From: Sediminibacillus albus
Lineage (GTDB): Bacteria > Bacillota > Bacilli > Bacillales > Amphibacillaceae
Direction: 5' to 3'
Length of the DNA stretch: 64,000 nt
Assembly: GCF_900101125.1 (NCBI RefSeq)
Contig: NZ_FNFL01000001.1
Coordinates: 62,001-126,000, forward strand
Position numbers and translations under genes: made by a program. Numbering within the stretch: position 1 is the stretch's first letter; each line of letters starts with the position of its first letter. This document shows positions 16,603-24,881 of this stretch, one piece after another. Below the pieces are notes generated by a model. That model searched no databases, was not told where the DNA came from, and was given only the letters and a program-made list of their open reading frames with translations.

Positions 16603-18083
16603 TGAAAACAAAGAATAAAAAAAAGGCCACTATCTCATCTCATCTCAAGGATAACCAGCGCTTTATGGAGGAAAAAGTCGGCGTCGGCACTTCTTTTGAC
16701 GTTGGGTTCAGGGAATTGGAGATTCTCGAAAAGCATATACAGCTGTATTACCTGACAGGGCTTTGTGAAACACCTACTATAGTTGAATTATTGAAAAAAT
16801 TAACAGAAATAAATGATTTGTATAGTGCGAAGGGCAAAAATGGCAGTCTGGAAGAACTGGTAGAAAGTCATCTTGTCCATCAGCAAGTGACAAAAATAAC
16901 CAGCATGGATGAAGCTGTTGACCAAATGCTCAGTGGTCTAATCGTTATCTTTCTTGAAGATGCATCAACAGCTTTTGTAGTGGATGTAAGAACGTATCCG
17001 GGACGGGCGCCAGAAGAGCCTGACACAGAAAAAGTTGTCAGGGGATCGCGAGATGGTTTTACTGAAAATATTATCGAAAACACTGCGCTAACCAGAAGAA
17101 GGATTAGAGATGAACGGCTCCGGCACGAAATGATTAAAGTAGGAGAACGTTCCAAAACTGATATTTGCATTTCCTATTTACAGGATGTAGCCGACCATGG
17201 ATTGGTAAAGCTGATAAAAGATGAAATTAAACATATCGAAATAGACGGCATTTCCATGGCGGATAAAACGATTGAAGAGTTTCTCGTAAAACAGGGCTAT
17301 AACCCGTTTCCTCTCGTCCGTTATACTGAGCGCCCTGATGTAGCTGCCACCCATCTTCTGGAAGGGCATGTCTTGATAATGGTGGATACTTCGCCAAGTA
17401 TGATTATTACCCCAACCACTTTTTTTCATCATGTACAACATGCCGAAGAATACCGGCAATCACCGGCCATCGGGACCTTTATTCGGTGGATAAGATTTCT
17501 TGGCATACTTGCTTCCGTATTCTTATTGCCGTTATGGCTTGTGCTGGTGATCGAACCGGCATTGCTTCCAGCATCCTTGCAGTTTATCGGTCCAACGGAA
17601 GAAGGAAATGTTCCGATTGTTGTTCAATTGATTGCAGCCGATATTGGCATTGAGTTTTTGAGAATGGCCGCCATTCATACACCAACTCCATTGTCTACAG
17701 CAATGGGTTTGATTGCTGCGGTATTGATCGGGCAAATTGCCATAGATGTCGGGTTGTTTAGTGCAGAAGTGATATTATATGTTTCCTTATGTGCTATCGG
17801 TTCGTTTGCTACTCCCAGCTATGAATTAAGCATAGCCAACAAAATCAGCCGGGTGACGTTATTGGTCATTACTTCTTTATTTGGTGTGAAAGGGTTGGTG
17901 ATCGGGTTTACCCTTTATATCTTGTTATTGGCTTTCACCAGATCATTAAATACTCCCTACCTTTGGCCGTTCATCCCGTTTAATGCCAGTGCAATGAAAC
18001 AAATTATATTCAGAGTATCGGTTCCTTTAACGAAAGATCGTCCAAGTATTGTTCATCCACGCAATAACTATAAACAGCCATAA
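16602..18083 (+). CDS. spoVAF: stage V sporulation protein AF
   Basis: GerA-type membrane protein homologous to germinant-receptor A subunits. The soluble N-terminal half (about residues 1-285) is followed by four to five hydrophobic segments between 290 and 470. The NPFPLVRYTERPD block near residue 235 and the LPASLQ region near 335 are typical. Length 493 equals the B. subtilis protein. It is proposed to modulate germination together with SpoVAEa. It is the last gene of the operon. Confidence 0.93.
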   Translation: MKTKNKKKATISSHLKDNQRFMEEKVGVGTSFDVGFRELEILEKHIQLYYLTGLCETPTIVELLKKLTEINDLYSAKGKNGSLEELVESHLVHQQVTKITSMDEAVDQMLSGLIVIFLEDASTAFVVDVRTYPGRAPEEPDTEKVVRGSRDGFTENIIENTALTRRRIRDERLRHEMIKVGERSKTDICISYLQDVADHGLVKLIKDEIKHIEIDGISMADKTIEEFLVKQGYNPFPLVRYTERPDVAATHLLEGHVLIMVDTSPSMIITPTTFFHHVQHAEEYRQSPAIGTFIRWIRFLGILASVFLLPLWLVLVIEPALLPASLQFIGPTEEGNVPIVVQLIAADIGIEFLRMAAIHTPTPLSTAMGLIAAVLIGQIAIDVGLFSAEVILYVSLCAIGSFATPSYELSIANKISRVTLLVITSLFGVKGLVIGFTLYILLLAFTRSLNTPYLWPFIPFNASAMKQIIFRVSVPLTKDRPSIVHPRNNYKQP

Positions 18084-18143
18084 TAGAAAAGATTGAACCT
18101 TCGCGTTCGTTGTGGTAAATTTAGTTTATCTATTTTTACATCC

Positions 18144-18188
18144 TGAAAATATAAAATCGGCATGCGATAGCTGATTTTTATATTTTCC
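18144..18188 (+). terminator. hairpin after spoVAF
   Basis: Stem of GAAAATATAAAATCGGC with GCTGATTTTTATATTTTC (one bulge) and an 8-9 base loop. The second arm is T-rich. Probably ends the spoVA operon. Confidence 0.6.
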
Positions 18189-18325
18189 ATCCCTTGTTAC
18201 ACTCTTCCATCCATTTGGTCGGTGCAGCGGAGGGATTTTCCTTTGTGGTCCACTACCACTCCATCGCTGTGGCTTTGGCTGGTAATTTTATAGTTAGAAC
18301 ATAACTTTTTGTGGAGGTGTCGATA

Positions 18326-19639
18326 ATGAACCACCCTTTTGAAATAAATAAGGACGGTCATCTCATGGTTGGCGGAGTTGACACAACTTATTTGGCGCGC
18401 AAATATGGTACACCTCTGTTTGTTTATGATGTTTCGCTGATAAGGAAGAATGCAAGAGCTTTTGTTGATACATTCAGAGAACTGGGAATCAAAGCACAAG
18501 TCGCATATGCCAGCAAAGCCTTTTCTTCTATTGCAATGCTCCAAGTAGCGAAACAAGAAAACCTTAGCCTAGATGTCGTTTCCCAGGGGGAACTGTACAC
18601 AGCTCTGCAGGCAGATTTTCCGGTGGAACGGATTCATTTGCACGGAAACAACAAAAGCTACCAGGAACTGTCAATGGCTGTTGAACATAATATAGGCTGT
18701 ATTGTCGTCGATAATTTCTCTGAAATAGATTTGCTGGAAGAAGTTTTAACTGAGCAGAATAAGACAGTTAATGTACTGTTGCGAGTGACACCGGGGATTG
18801 AAGCCCATACACATGATTATATACTGACTGGAAACGAAGACTCGAAGTTCGGTTTCGATTTGTTAAATGGACAAGCAGAACAGGCATTTCTCAAACTCCA
18901 AAACATGGAGGCGATCAATGTAGTCGGGCTTCACTGTCATATAGGCTCCCAAATATTTGAGACAGACGGATTTATCATGGCTGTCAGGAAGCTATTCGAA
19001 ACACTTGGAGCCTGGAAACAGAAATTTAGCTATATGCCGAAAGTATTAAATCTCGGAGGCGGATTTGGAATTAGGTACACAGCGGAGGATGACCCAATCC
19101 CATTAGGCGGTTATGTAGATGCGCTTGTAGATGAAGTGGCGAAGCAAGTCGACCGGCATGGGCTGGATTTTCCTGAAATCTGGATAGAACCTGGCCGGGC
19201 CATTGTGGGGAATGCTGCGGTTACTTTATATACCACCGGAGCCAAAAAGGAAATCCCGGGAGTTAGAAAGTACTTGTCAGTCGATGGCGGTATGACAGAT
19301 AATCTCCGTCCTGCACTGTACCAGGCCAAATATGATGCAGTGGTGGCAAATAAAGCAAATGATCCATTAACGGAAATGGTGTCTATCGCAGGCAAGTGCT
19401 GTGAATCGGGGGATATGTTAATTTGGGATATTGAAGTACCTGAAGTAGAATATGGGGATATATTGGCCGTTTTCAGTACTGGCGCTTATGGATATTCCAT
19501 GTCTAACCATTACAATCGTTTCCCGAAGGCTGCTGTCGTTTTTGCTGAACAAGGAGAAGATCAACTTGTCATTCAGCGTGAATCCTACCAGGATTTAATT
19601 AAAAATGATCTACCATATGAAATAAAGGAGAGGGTTTAA
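18326..19639 (+). CDS. lysA: diaminopimelate decarboxylase
   Basis: PLP enzyme of the alanine-racemase-like fold; it decarboxylates meso-diaminopimelate to lysine, the last step of lysine synthesis. The PLP Lys is in YASKAFSS at about residue 59. The HCHIGSQ, GGGFGI and EPGRAIVG motifs follow, and CESGDML near residue 350 is the active-site Cys segment. The ATG at 18326 follows GGAGGTG by 6 bases and gives 437 residues. No lysine riboswitch is recognisable in the 240-base gap upstream. Confidence 0.95.
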   Translation: MNHPFEINKDGHLMVGGVDTTYLARKYGTPLFVYDVSLIRKNARAFVDTFRELGIKAQVAYASKAFSSIAMLQVAKQENLSLDVVSQGELYTALQADFPVERIHLHGNNKSYQELSMAVEHNIGCIVVDNFSEIDLLEEVLTEQNKTVNVLLRVTPGIEAHTHDYILTGNEDSKFGFDLLNGQAEQAFLKLQNMEAINVVGLHCHIGSQIFETDGFIMAVRKLFETLGAWKQKFSYMPKVLNLGGGFGIRYTAEDDPIPLGGYVDALVDEVAKQVDRHGLDFPEIWIEPGRAIVGNAAVTLYTTGAKKEIPGVRKYLSVDGGMTDNLRPALYQAKYDAVVANKANDPLTEMVSIAGKCCESGDMLIWDIEVPEVEYGDILAVFSTGAYGYSMSNHYNRFPKAAVVFAEQGEDQLVIQRESYQDLIKNDLPYEIKERV

Positions 19640-19641
19640 TT

Positions 19642-20076
19642 ATGAAACAAGCAACAATCGAATTTGAAAATGGAGAAATAATTAAAATTGAAATGTTTGA
19701 TGAGGCAGCACCTAATACGGTTGCCAACTTCGAAAAATTGGCAAATAGCGGGTTTTATAATGGGGTAACTTTTCACAGGGTCATTCCTGGCTTTGTTGCA
19801 CAAGGAGGAGATCCTACCGGTACAGGTGCTGGCGGACCGGGTTACACGATTAACTGTGAAACAGAAGGGAACCCGCACAAACACGTTGCAGGCTCTCTTT
19901 CTATGGCACATGCTGGAAAAGATACAGGCGGGAGCCAATTTTTCCTTGTTCACGAGCCGCAGCCGCACTTAGATGGAGTCCACACTGTGTTTGGCCAGGT
20001 TACAGAAGGTATGGACACTGTATTACGTATTCAAAAAGGCGACGAAATGAAAAGTGTAAAAGTGGAAACAGTATAA
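19642..20076 (+). CDS. ppiB: peptidyl-prolyl cis-trans isomerase (cyclophilin)
   Basis: Cytoplasmic cyclophilin that speeds Xaa-Pro isomerisation in folding. The signature [19 protein letters not shown] spans about residues 46-65, and the conserved SQFFLV stretch is near 94. Length 144 is usual. The ATG lies only 2 bases after the lysA stop, with GAGAGGG just before that stop, so the two are probably cotranscribed, as in B. subtilis. Confidence 0.95.
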   Translation: MKQATIEFENGEIIKIEMFDEAAPNTVANFEKLANSGFYNGVTFHRVIPGFVAQGGDPTGTGAGGPGYTINCETEGNPHKHVAGSLSMAHAGKDTGGSQFFLVHEPQPHLDGVHTVFGQVTEGMDTVLRIQKGDEMKSVKVETV

Positions 20077-20108
20077 AAAAGCGGGCCATCAGGCTCGTTT
20101 TTTTATTG
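20077..20108 (+). terminator. terminator after ppiB
   Basis: AAAGCGGGCC, loop ATCA, GGCTCGTTTTTTT (G-T pairs allowed), directly after the stop. Confidence 0.8.
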
Positions 20109-20231
20109 TATGCTAAACAGCAATAACAGAGCGTTTGCCAGCGAATTCTTAAAATTATCTTGAAGAAACATGGATAAACTAATAGAATATACCTTAGACA
20201 TTCTCGGTTCGAATTTCAAAAGGCGGTATCC

Positions 20232-20834
20232 ATGATTGGATTATTGATGATTGCTTATCTTATTTTCATAGTTGCTCCGTTAGGGACAATTATTCACGAG
20301 CTTGGCCACGCTTTGGGTGCATGGTTATTAAAAGCTGACAGAATAGAGTTTTCGCTGGGGACAGGAAGAAGAATGTCAACGATCCACTTGAAGAGGCATC
20401 AATTGAATATTCATTTGTTGTTTATAGCAGGCGGCCAGGCTTTCAGCCAAAGACATAAGCCATACTCCAATGTTGAAGCAATTGTTATCTCTCTAAGCGG
20501 GCCGCTAATCAACCTAATGGCTGCTGCTATCATTCATTTAAGTGCCAGCTTCCTTACCATACGTTTGGAGTTGTTGTTTTGGTTTAATCTATGGCTGGCC
20601 GTTATAAACTTGATTCCCTTTAAATGGAACGGAAAACACTCGGATGGTTATCATGTATTATCATTGTTATTAAGCGAGAAAAGAAGGCTTGTTGGAAAAT
20701 CGCTGTTTAAAAATATGATTCATAAAGGAAGAGTTGACTTGGGTAATAGCAAGAAGAATTGGATCTTATTTGCGGTACTATTAGTAATTGGCTTCATTTG
20801 GGGATTTATTTATTGGTTCTTTATTGTTCTGTAA
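20232..20834 (+). CDS. M50-family membrane metalloprotease (site-2 protease-like)
   Basis: Probable intramembrane zinc protease of 200 residues. The zinc motif HELGH is at residues 22-26 inside the first hydrophobic segment. A typical SGPLINL motif lies near residue 88, and the third-ligand motif NLIPF followed by SDGYH is near 126-140. Four hydrophobic segments are visible. There is no PDZ domain, so it belongs to the short forms. The substrate is unknown. It occupies the space where B. subtilis has ypuA and the riboflavin operon. The start could be earlier or later by a few codons. Confidence 0.75.
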   Translation: MIGLLMIAYLIFIVAPLGTIIHELGHALGAWLLKADRIEFSLGTGRRMSTIHLKRHQLNIHLLFIAGGQAFSQRHKPYSNVEAIVISLSGPLINLMAAAIIHLSASFLTIRLELLFWFNLWLAVINLIPFKWNGKHSDGYHVLSLLLSEKRRLVGKSLFKNMIHKGRVDLGNSKKNWILFAVLLVIGFIWGFIYWFFIVL

Positions 20835-20914
20835 TACCGATTAAATTTGACAAAATCAAATAGATAGGTCATAAATATATTATAGCTCACCAACTATAAA
20901 GGGTGATTATAAGA

Positions 20915-21013
20915 ATGAATAATAGCGACAAGCAGGAGAAAAAACTTTTCTGGCTGATGCTCGTCGTTGGGTTAGTTTTTCTTCTCTCCATTTTGACTAA
21001 GTTATTTAACTAA
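20915..21013 (+). CDS. small single-pass membrane peptide, 32 residues
   Basis: ATG at 20915 with AAAGGGTGA about 10 bases before it. The peptide has a polar, Lys-rich N-terminus (MNNSDKQEKK) and one hydrophobic stretch of about 18 residues, then stops. It lies 12 bases before ribT. No family recognised; real translation is plausible but not shown. Confidence 0.45.
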   Translation: MNNSDKQEKKLFWLMLVVGLVFLLSILTKLFN

Positions 21014-21025
21014 TGAGGGGTAAAT

Positions 21026-21379
21026 ATGTTAATTCGCTATAAAAAGAGTTTTGAAAAAATTGCGATGGGGCTTCTGTCATTTATGCCGGAAGAAAAAGAA
21101 GTAAAAAAGCTTCTAAATACCGTCAGAGAATATGAAGAGAATCCCAAATGGCAGCTTTTCCTATGGAAAGAGGAAGATATACTAGGAGCTATAGGGGTAA
21201 GAATTGAAAACGACATTAATGTTGTTATTCAGCATATAACGGTCAATCCCTCCCATCGAAATTCTGGGATTGGACAAAAAATGGTTCATGGCATTAAAGA
21301 ACTGTACGATCATGAGTATGCAGTTTGCGCAGATGACCTCACGGAAAGATTTCTTGAGAAGTGTGAAGCGGAGGAGTAG
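21026..21379 (+). CDS. ribT: GNAT-type protein RibT
   Basis: A 117-residue GNAT-fold protein very similar to B. subtilis RibT from its first residues (MLIRYKKSFEKIAMGLLSFMP). The acetyl-CoA loop is seen as NPSHRNSGIGQKM at about residues 75-87. In B. subtilis ribT is the last gene of the riboflavin operon ribDEAHT; here none of ribD, E, A or H is next to it, and no FMN riboswitch is recognisable upstream. scpA follows, as in B. subtilis. Function of RibT is uncertain. A GAGGGG site precedes the ATG. Confidence 0.85.
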   Translation: MLIRYKKSFEKIAMGLLSFMPEEKEVKKLLNTVREYEENPKWQLFLWKEEDILGAIGVRIENDINVVIQHITVNPSHRNSGIGQKMVHGIKELYDHEYAVCADDLTERFLEKCEAEE

Positions 21380-21399
21380 CTCCCGTCTTTCTTGGCATA

Positions 21400-21432
21400 A
21401 AAAGGGCCAGCTCTTTATTGAGCTGGCTTTTC
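21400..21432 (+). terminator. terminator after ribT
   Basis: GCCAGCTC (21406-21413) and GAGCTGGC (21420-21427) with a 6-base loop, then TTTTCG; an A-run precedes it. A second inverted repeat (AACCGG and CCGGTT, about 21470-21503) follows and could end the minus-strand yjcZ-like transcript. Confidence 0.8.
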
Positions 21433-21549
21433 GATTGTAAGCTTACAGATTTTATCAAGGGTACTATGTAAACCGGCCTTGCTGGATTTCAAGACCGGTT
21501 TTGCAGGTGTAAGAGTCATAATATCATTCAGTCACGAATGATTGCTGGC

Positions 21550-21633
21550 TTACAGCCAAGCAGCACCTACGATAATTAGAAGAATGAACAATACTACGAT
21601 CAAAGCGAATCCACCGCCGTAATAAGCACCCAT
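21550..21633 (-). CDS. YjcZ-family sporulation micropeptide, 27 residues
   Basis: Too short for usual gene finders. The minus strand reads MGAYYGGG followed by a hydrophobic run (FALIVVLFILLIIVGAAW) and a Leu before the stop. This is the hallmark of YjcZ-type peptides: a Tyr/Gly-rich head and one membrane-spanning helix. A full AAAGGAGG site lies 9 bases before the ATG. Members are sporulation-associated in Bacillaceae; molecular function unknown. It is monocistronic and runs against its neighbours. Confidence 0.85.
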   Translation of the reverse strand: MGAYYGGGFALIVVLFILLIIVGAAWL

Positions 21634-21799
21634 AGTCTAATGCCTCCTTTATTAGCAAACGATATTATTTAACTTACAATATTAATCTATGCGGGTGCTG
21701 TTATCGTGTATGGGCATATGCCATAGGAGATTTATTTTTTACTGCGTTTGTCTTTTTTAACGAAGGATTAGAGAACAGACAGCAGGGAGGGATTATGAT

Positions 21800-22531
21800 A
21801 TGAGTTTAGTATATGAAGTGAAAATAGATGCTTTTGAAGGCCCTTTAGACCTCTTGCTGCATTTGATTAACCAATACGAAATAGATATTTATGATATTCC
21901 TGTGGCCGAGATCACCGAGCAGTATATGACTTATATACATACAATGCAACAGCTTGAACTTAATGTTGCAAGCGAGTATTTAGTGATGGCAGCAACACTG
22001 CTCGCCATCAAAAGTCAATTGCTATTGCCTAATCAAACGATTGAGGCGGAAGACGAAGAATACGAGGAGGATCCGCGCGATGAATTGATGCGCAGGTTGA
22101 TTGAGTACCGAAAATATAAAGAAGCAGCAGATCAATTAAAGGAAAGGGAATTGGAAGCAAATCGGATTTATACCAGGCCGCCGATGGAGTTTGCTGAGGT
22201 ACCCTCAAGCAGACCTACGGTTCAAGGCGATGTTTCCATCTATGATATGATCGCAGCAATGAACAAAATTATGGAAAGAAAAAAGTGGAACCAGCCAATG
22301 GAAACAAAAATCCAGCGGACTGAGATTCCCATCAGGCAACGGATGGAAGAAGTGCTGACACAAGTGAAACAACATTCCCGCGGCATTTCCTTTAATCAGT
22401 TATTTCCATATCCTTCACGTTCACATATCGTAGTCACCTTCATGGCTATTTTGGAGTTGATGAAGGGAAGAGAAATATACTGTACGCAGGAACAGCACTT
22501 TGACGAATTAATGATTTATAATATGAGGTGA
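21800..22531 (+). CDS. scpA: segregation and condensation protein A
   Basis: Kleisin subunit of the SMC-ScpAB condensin that compacts and segregates the chromosome. The N-terminal block FEGPLDLLLHLI (about residues 12-23) is the family hallmark and contacts the Smc neck. The C-terminal winged helix (about 175-243) contacts the Smc head. Length 243 is usual. The stop lies inside the first codons of the scpB region, so translation is likely coupled. Confidence 0.94.
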   Translation: MSLVYEVKIDAFEGPLDLLLHLINQYEIDIYDIPVAEITEQYMTYIHTMQQLELNVASEYLVMAATLLAIKSQLLLPNQTIEAEDEEYEEDPRDELMRRLIEYRKYKEAADQLKERELEANRIYTRPPMEFAEVPSSRPTVQGDVSIYDMIAAMNKIMERKKWNQPMETKIQRTEIPIRQRMEEVLTQVKQHSRGISFNQLFPYPSRSHIVVTFMAILELMKGREIYCTQEQHFDELMIYNMR

Positions 22532-22536
22532 AAGCG

Positions 22537-23133
22537 GTGGAGTTATCTGAATGTAAAGCTGTAATGGAAGGTCTCTTGTTTGCTTCGGGTGATGAAGGAA
22601 TAAGCTTGAAACAGCTTGCTCAAATTCTGGATTTAGATATCGATGCAGCCAAGCATGTTTTGGAAGAACTGCAGTATGATTATGACCATGCAGAACGAGG
22701 TATAACTATAATGGAGTCAAATGATGTTTTGCATCTTACAACCAAACCTGAGCATACGGTGTACTACCAAAAAATGATGGAAGCTCCACAATCATCTAGA
22801 CTGTCCCAAGCGGCTTTAGAAACGTTAGCAATCATAGCCTACCAACAACCGATAACAAGAACGGAAATAGAAGAGGTCCGGGGCGTCAAAAGTGACCGCC
22901 CTGTCCAAACCTTGATGTCCAGAAGTCTGATTCAGGAAATGGGAAGGAAAGAAGGGATAGGCCGACCGATTTTATATGGAACATCGACGGATTTTCTAAC
23001 ATACTTCGGTTTGCGTTCGCTTGAAGAACTGCCTCCCCTGCCTGATAATGTGGAAGAAGCAGATGTAGAAGGGGAAGCAGATATCTTTTTTAAAAAATTT
23101 CAAGATCAACTGGAAGCGCAGGATAAAGAATAA
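22537..23133 (+). CDS. scpB: segregation and condensation protein B
   Basis: Dimeric winged-helix partner of ScpA in the condensin complex. The conserved block ALETLAIIAYQQPITRTEIE lies at about residues 90-110, followed by VRGV. The acidic tail is usual. The GTG at 22537 is preceded by GAGGTGA at good spacing and gives 198 residues; a GTG at 22528 overlapping the scpA stop is the alternative. Confidence 0.93.
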   Translation: MELSECKAVMEGLLFASGDEGISLKQLAQILDLDIDAAKHVLEELQYDYDHAERGITIMESNDVLHLTTKPEHTVYYQKMMEAPQSSRLSQAALETLAIIAYQQPITRTEIEEVRGVKSDRPVQTLMSRSLIQEMGRKEGIGRPILYGTSTDFLTYFGLRSLEELPPLPDNVEEADVEGEADIFFKKFQDQLEAQDKE

Positions 23134-23186
23134 CTTTAGCGAGTATATTCTTTATAAAACAATGAGTAATTACAGGAGGCTGAAAG

Positions 23187-23669
23187 ATGAGCAAAGATTT
23201 TTTATATGCTCATGTAAAAGAAGTGAATATATTTCTCGTTAATTCTCTTGAAGAAATGAGCGGTTATTTAAATAACCGAAAACTAGAGGATTTACTGCAA
23301 GAAGAAGGAAGCGGAGATGCGGAATATTATAAAGAATTATTAAAAGCACTAAGACGGCTGGAAGTATTCTGCGATGAAGCGCATGACGCGGTCAACGCAC
23401 TTTTAAGAGAAAACCCATTAAGGGAAACTGCGGCGGAAAAAACATTGCATGGCATTTACCGACAATGCATTTTAGGGTTTTATGCCCCGAAAAATGATGT
23501 TTGGTATGAGGACAGCCGGGCTGCTTATACAGGCAGACGTAAAATTAACTACCATAAAACCCCTCCATTATCATTTGCCCGTCTTTTGGATTCCCTTGAT
23601 GGAGCTTTTGAGGAAATTCGTGAAGAGCTTGGTTACTACGATACCAAAAATCAAGCTAATATGTCTTGA
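23187..23669 (+). CDS. ypuI: YpuI-like protein (DUF3907)
   Basis: A 160-residue soluble protein, mainly helical by composition, with no recognisable catalytic motif. It follows scpB as ypuI does in B. subtilis, and the conserved-looking blocks (FYAPKNDVWYEDSR, INYH) fit my memory of that family. An AGGAGG site precedes the ATG. Function unknown. A strong terminator follows. Confidence 0.78.
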   Translation: MSKDFLYAHVKEVNIFLVNSLEEMSGYLNNRKLEDLLQEEGSGDAEYYKELLKALRRLEVFCDEAHDAVNALLRENPLRETAAEKTLHGIYRQCILGFYAPKNDVWYEDSRAAYTGRRKINYHKTPPLSFARLLDSLDGAFEEIREELGYYDTKNQANMS

Positions 23670-23690
23670 CGTTTTTAATGGCTTGAAGCC

Positions 23691-23735
23691 GTACTGTACT
23701 CCCCTGTTTATACAGGGAAGTACAGTATTTTTTTT
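23691..23735 (+). terminator. terminator after ypuI-like gene
   Basis: ACTGTACTCCCCTGT pairs with ACAGGGAAGTACAGT (one mismatch, 4-base loop) and is followed by eight T residues. Confidence 0.88.
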
Positions 23736-23826
23736 GCAATCATCTTTCCTGGAGGAAGCACTTCCCTTATGCCCGCTTTCGACACAAACTTGGGCGGGTT
23801 GCATAAGATAATAGTGAGGTGATGGT

Positions 23827-24711
23827 ATGAATGAAAAGAAACTAAGTTATTTAAAGTCTTTATTAGCATGGGGAAAGGACATAGAAGAAAAGGCGCAGAA
23901 AACAGAAGTGAATTCTCAGGAAATGGATCATTGGAAGAAACAGCTGGTAAATTGGAAGGTAATGCTTCAGGAATTGTTGGAGTCCGATGAGGAACCCTCC
24001 GAGGAACAAATTGCTATGGTTCAGGAGAAAAGTGTAAAGCTGCTTGATTTATTGCAGCTAATGATTGAGAAACCGAGAAATAGTATGAGGGTAATTCCAG
24101 CAGGTAAGCACCGGCTCCCTGAACTTCCTTACAGTTATGATGCCTTAGAGCCTTATATTTCCAGACAAATTATGCGCTTGCATCATGATCAACATCACAA
24201 GTCTTATGTTGAAGGCTTAAATAGAGCAGAATTGCAGTTATATAAAAACCAAGCGGACGAAAAAATGATCAAGCATTGGCTGCGAGAACAGGCCTTCCAT
24301 GGATCGGGACACTTTTTACACACCCTGTTTTGGGAAAATATGTCGCCAGAAGGTGGGGGCAGACCTTCCGGTGAATTGTTGAGGCAGATAGAGGCAGATT
24401 TCGGTTCTTTTGCAAATTTTAAAACATTGTTTACAAAAGCTGCTGAATCGGTAGAAGGTGTTGGATGGGCAATTTTAAACTGGGAAAACAGGTCAGGAAG
24501 GTTGGCAATCCAGACAGCAGAAAAACATCAGATGTTCAGCTTATGGGATGTAACTCCTCTTTTGGTTCTAGATGTCTGGGAGCATGCTTATTATTTACAA
24601 TACAAAAACAACCGAAGCGACTACATTAAAAATTGGTGGAATATTGTTAATTGGCCGTCCGTTTCCAATCGGCTGGAAGAGGCAAAAAAAATGAAATACT
24701 CATTAACATGA
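23827..24711 (+). CDS. sodF: Fe/Mn-type superoxide dismutase with long N-terminal extension (SodF-like)
   Basis: Superoxide dismutase domain at about residues 95-285: first metal His in RLHHDQHH, second in AFHGSGHFLHTLFWENM, last Asp and His in LDVWEHAYYLQY. The first 95 residues are a charged helical extension not found in the standard 200-residue enzymes; B. subtilis SodF has a similar layout. Metal choice (Fe or Mn) cannot be told from sequence here. It sits between ypuI and dacB, where B. subtilis has no sod gene. GAGGTGATGGT precedes the ATG. Confidence 0.88.
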   Translation: MNEKKLSYLKSLLAWGKDIEEKAQKTEVNSQEMDHWKKQLVNWKVMLQELLESDEEPSEEQIAMVQEKSVKLLDLLQLMIEKPRNSMRVIPAGKHRLPELPYSYDALEPYISRQIMRLHHDQHHKSYVEGLNRAELQLYKNQADEKMIKHWLREQAFHGSGHFLHTLFWENMSPEGGGRPSGELLRQIEADFGSFANFKTLFTKAAESVEGVGWAILNWENRSGRLAIQTAEKHQMFSLWDVTPLLVLDVWEHAYYLQYKNNRSDYIKNWWNIVNWPSVSNRLEEAKKMKYSLT

Positions 24712-24719
24712 TAACTAAG

Positions 24720-24767
24720 CAGGGTCGAATGTCTTGTCCATGGGCGGAACAAGAACATTTGACCCTG
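24720..24767. repeat. long imperfect hairpin after sodF-like gene
   Basis: Arms 24720-24739 and 24746-24767 pair over roughly 18 bp with single-base bulges (CAGGGTC with GACCCTG at the base). No T-run follows on either strand, so it is not a standard terminator. Confidence 0.5.
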
Positions 24768-24881
24768 AAGTTCGATACTTGGTTCTTTTGCGATGGTTCT
24801 ATACAGCGGATAAAAATTCATACATACGCCTGTCCTTTCTGCATATTATGGTACAAGAGAGTTTGGTAGGGAGGTAGGAAG

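Noticed and set aside
18190-18325. Possible lysine riboswitch before lysA
   Set aside because: No conserved lysine-aptamer blocks could be identified; only short local dyads such as GTGGT/ACCAC.
24720-24767. Terminator after the sodF-like gene
   Set aside because: No T-run follows the hairpin on either strand; listed only as a hairpin.
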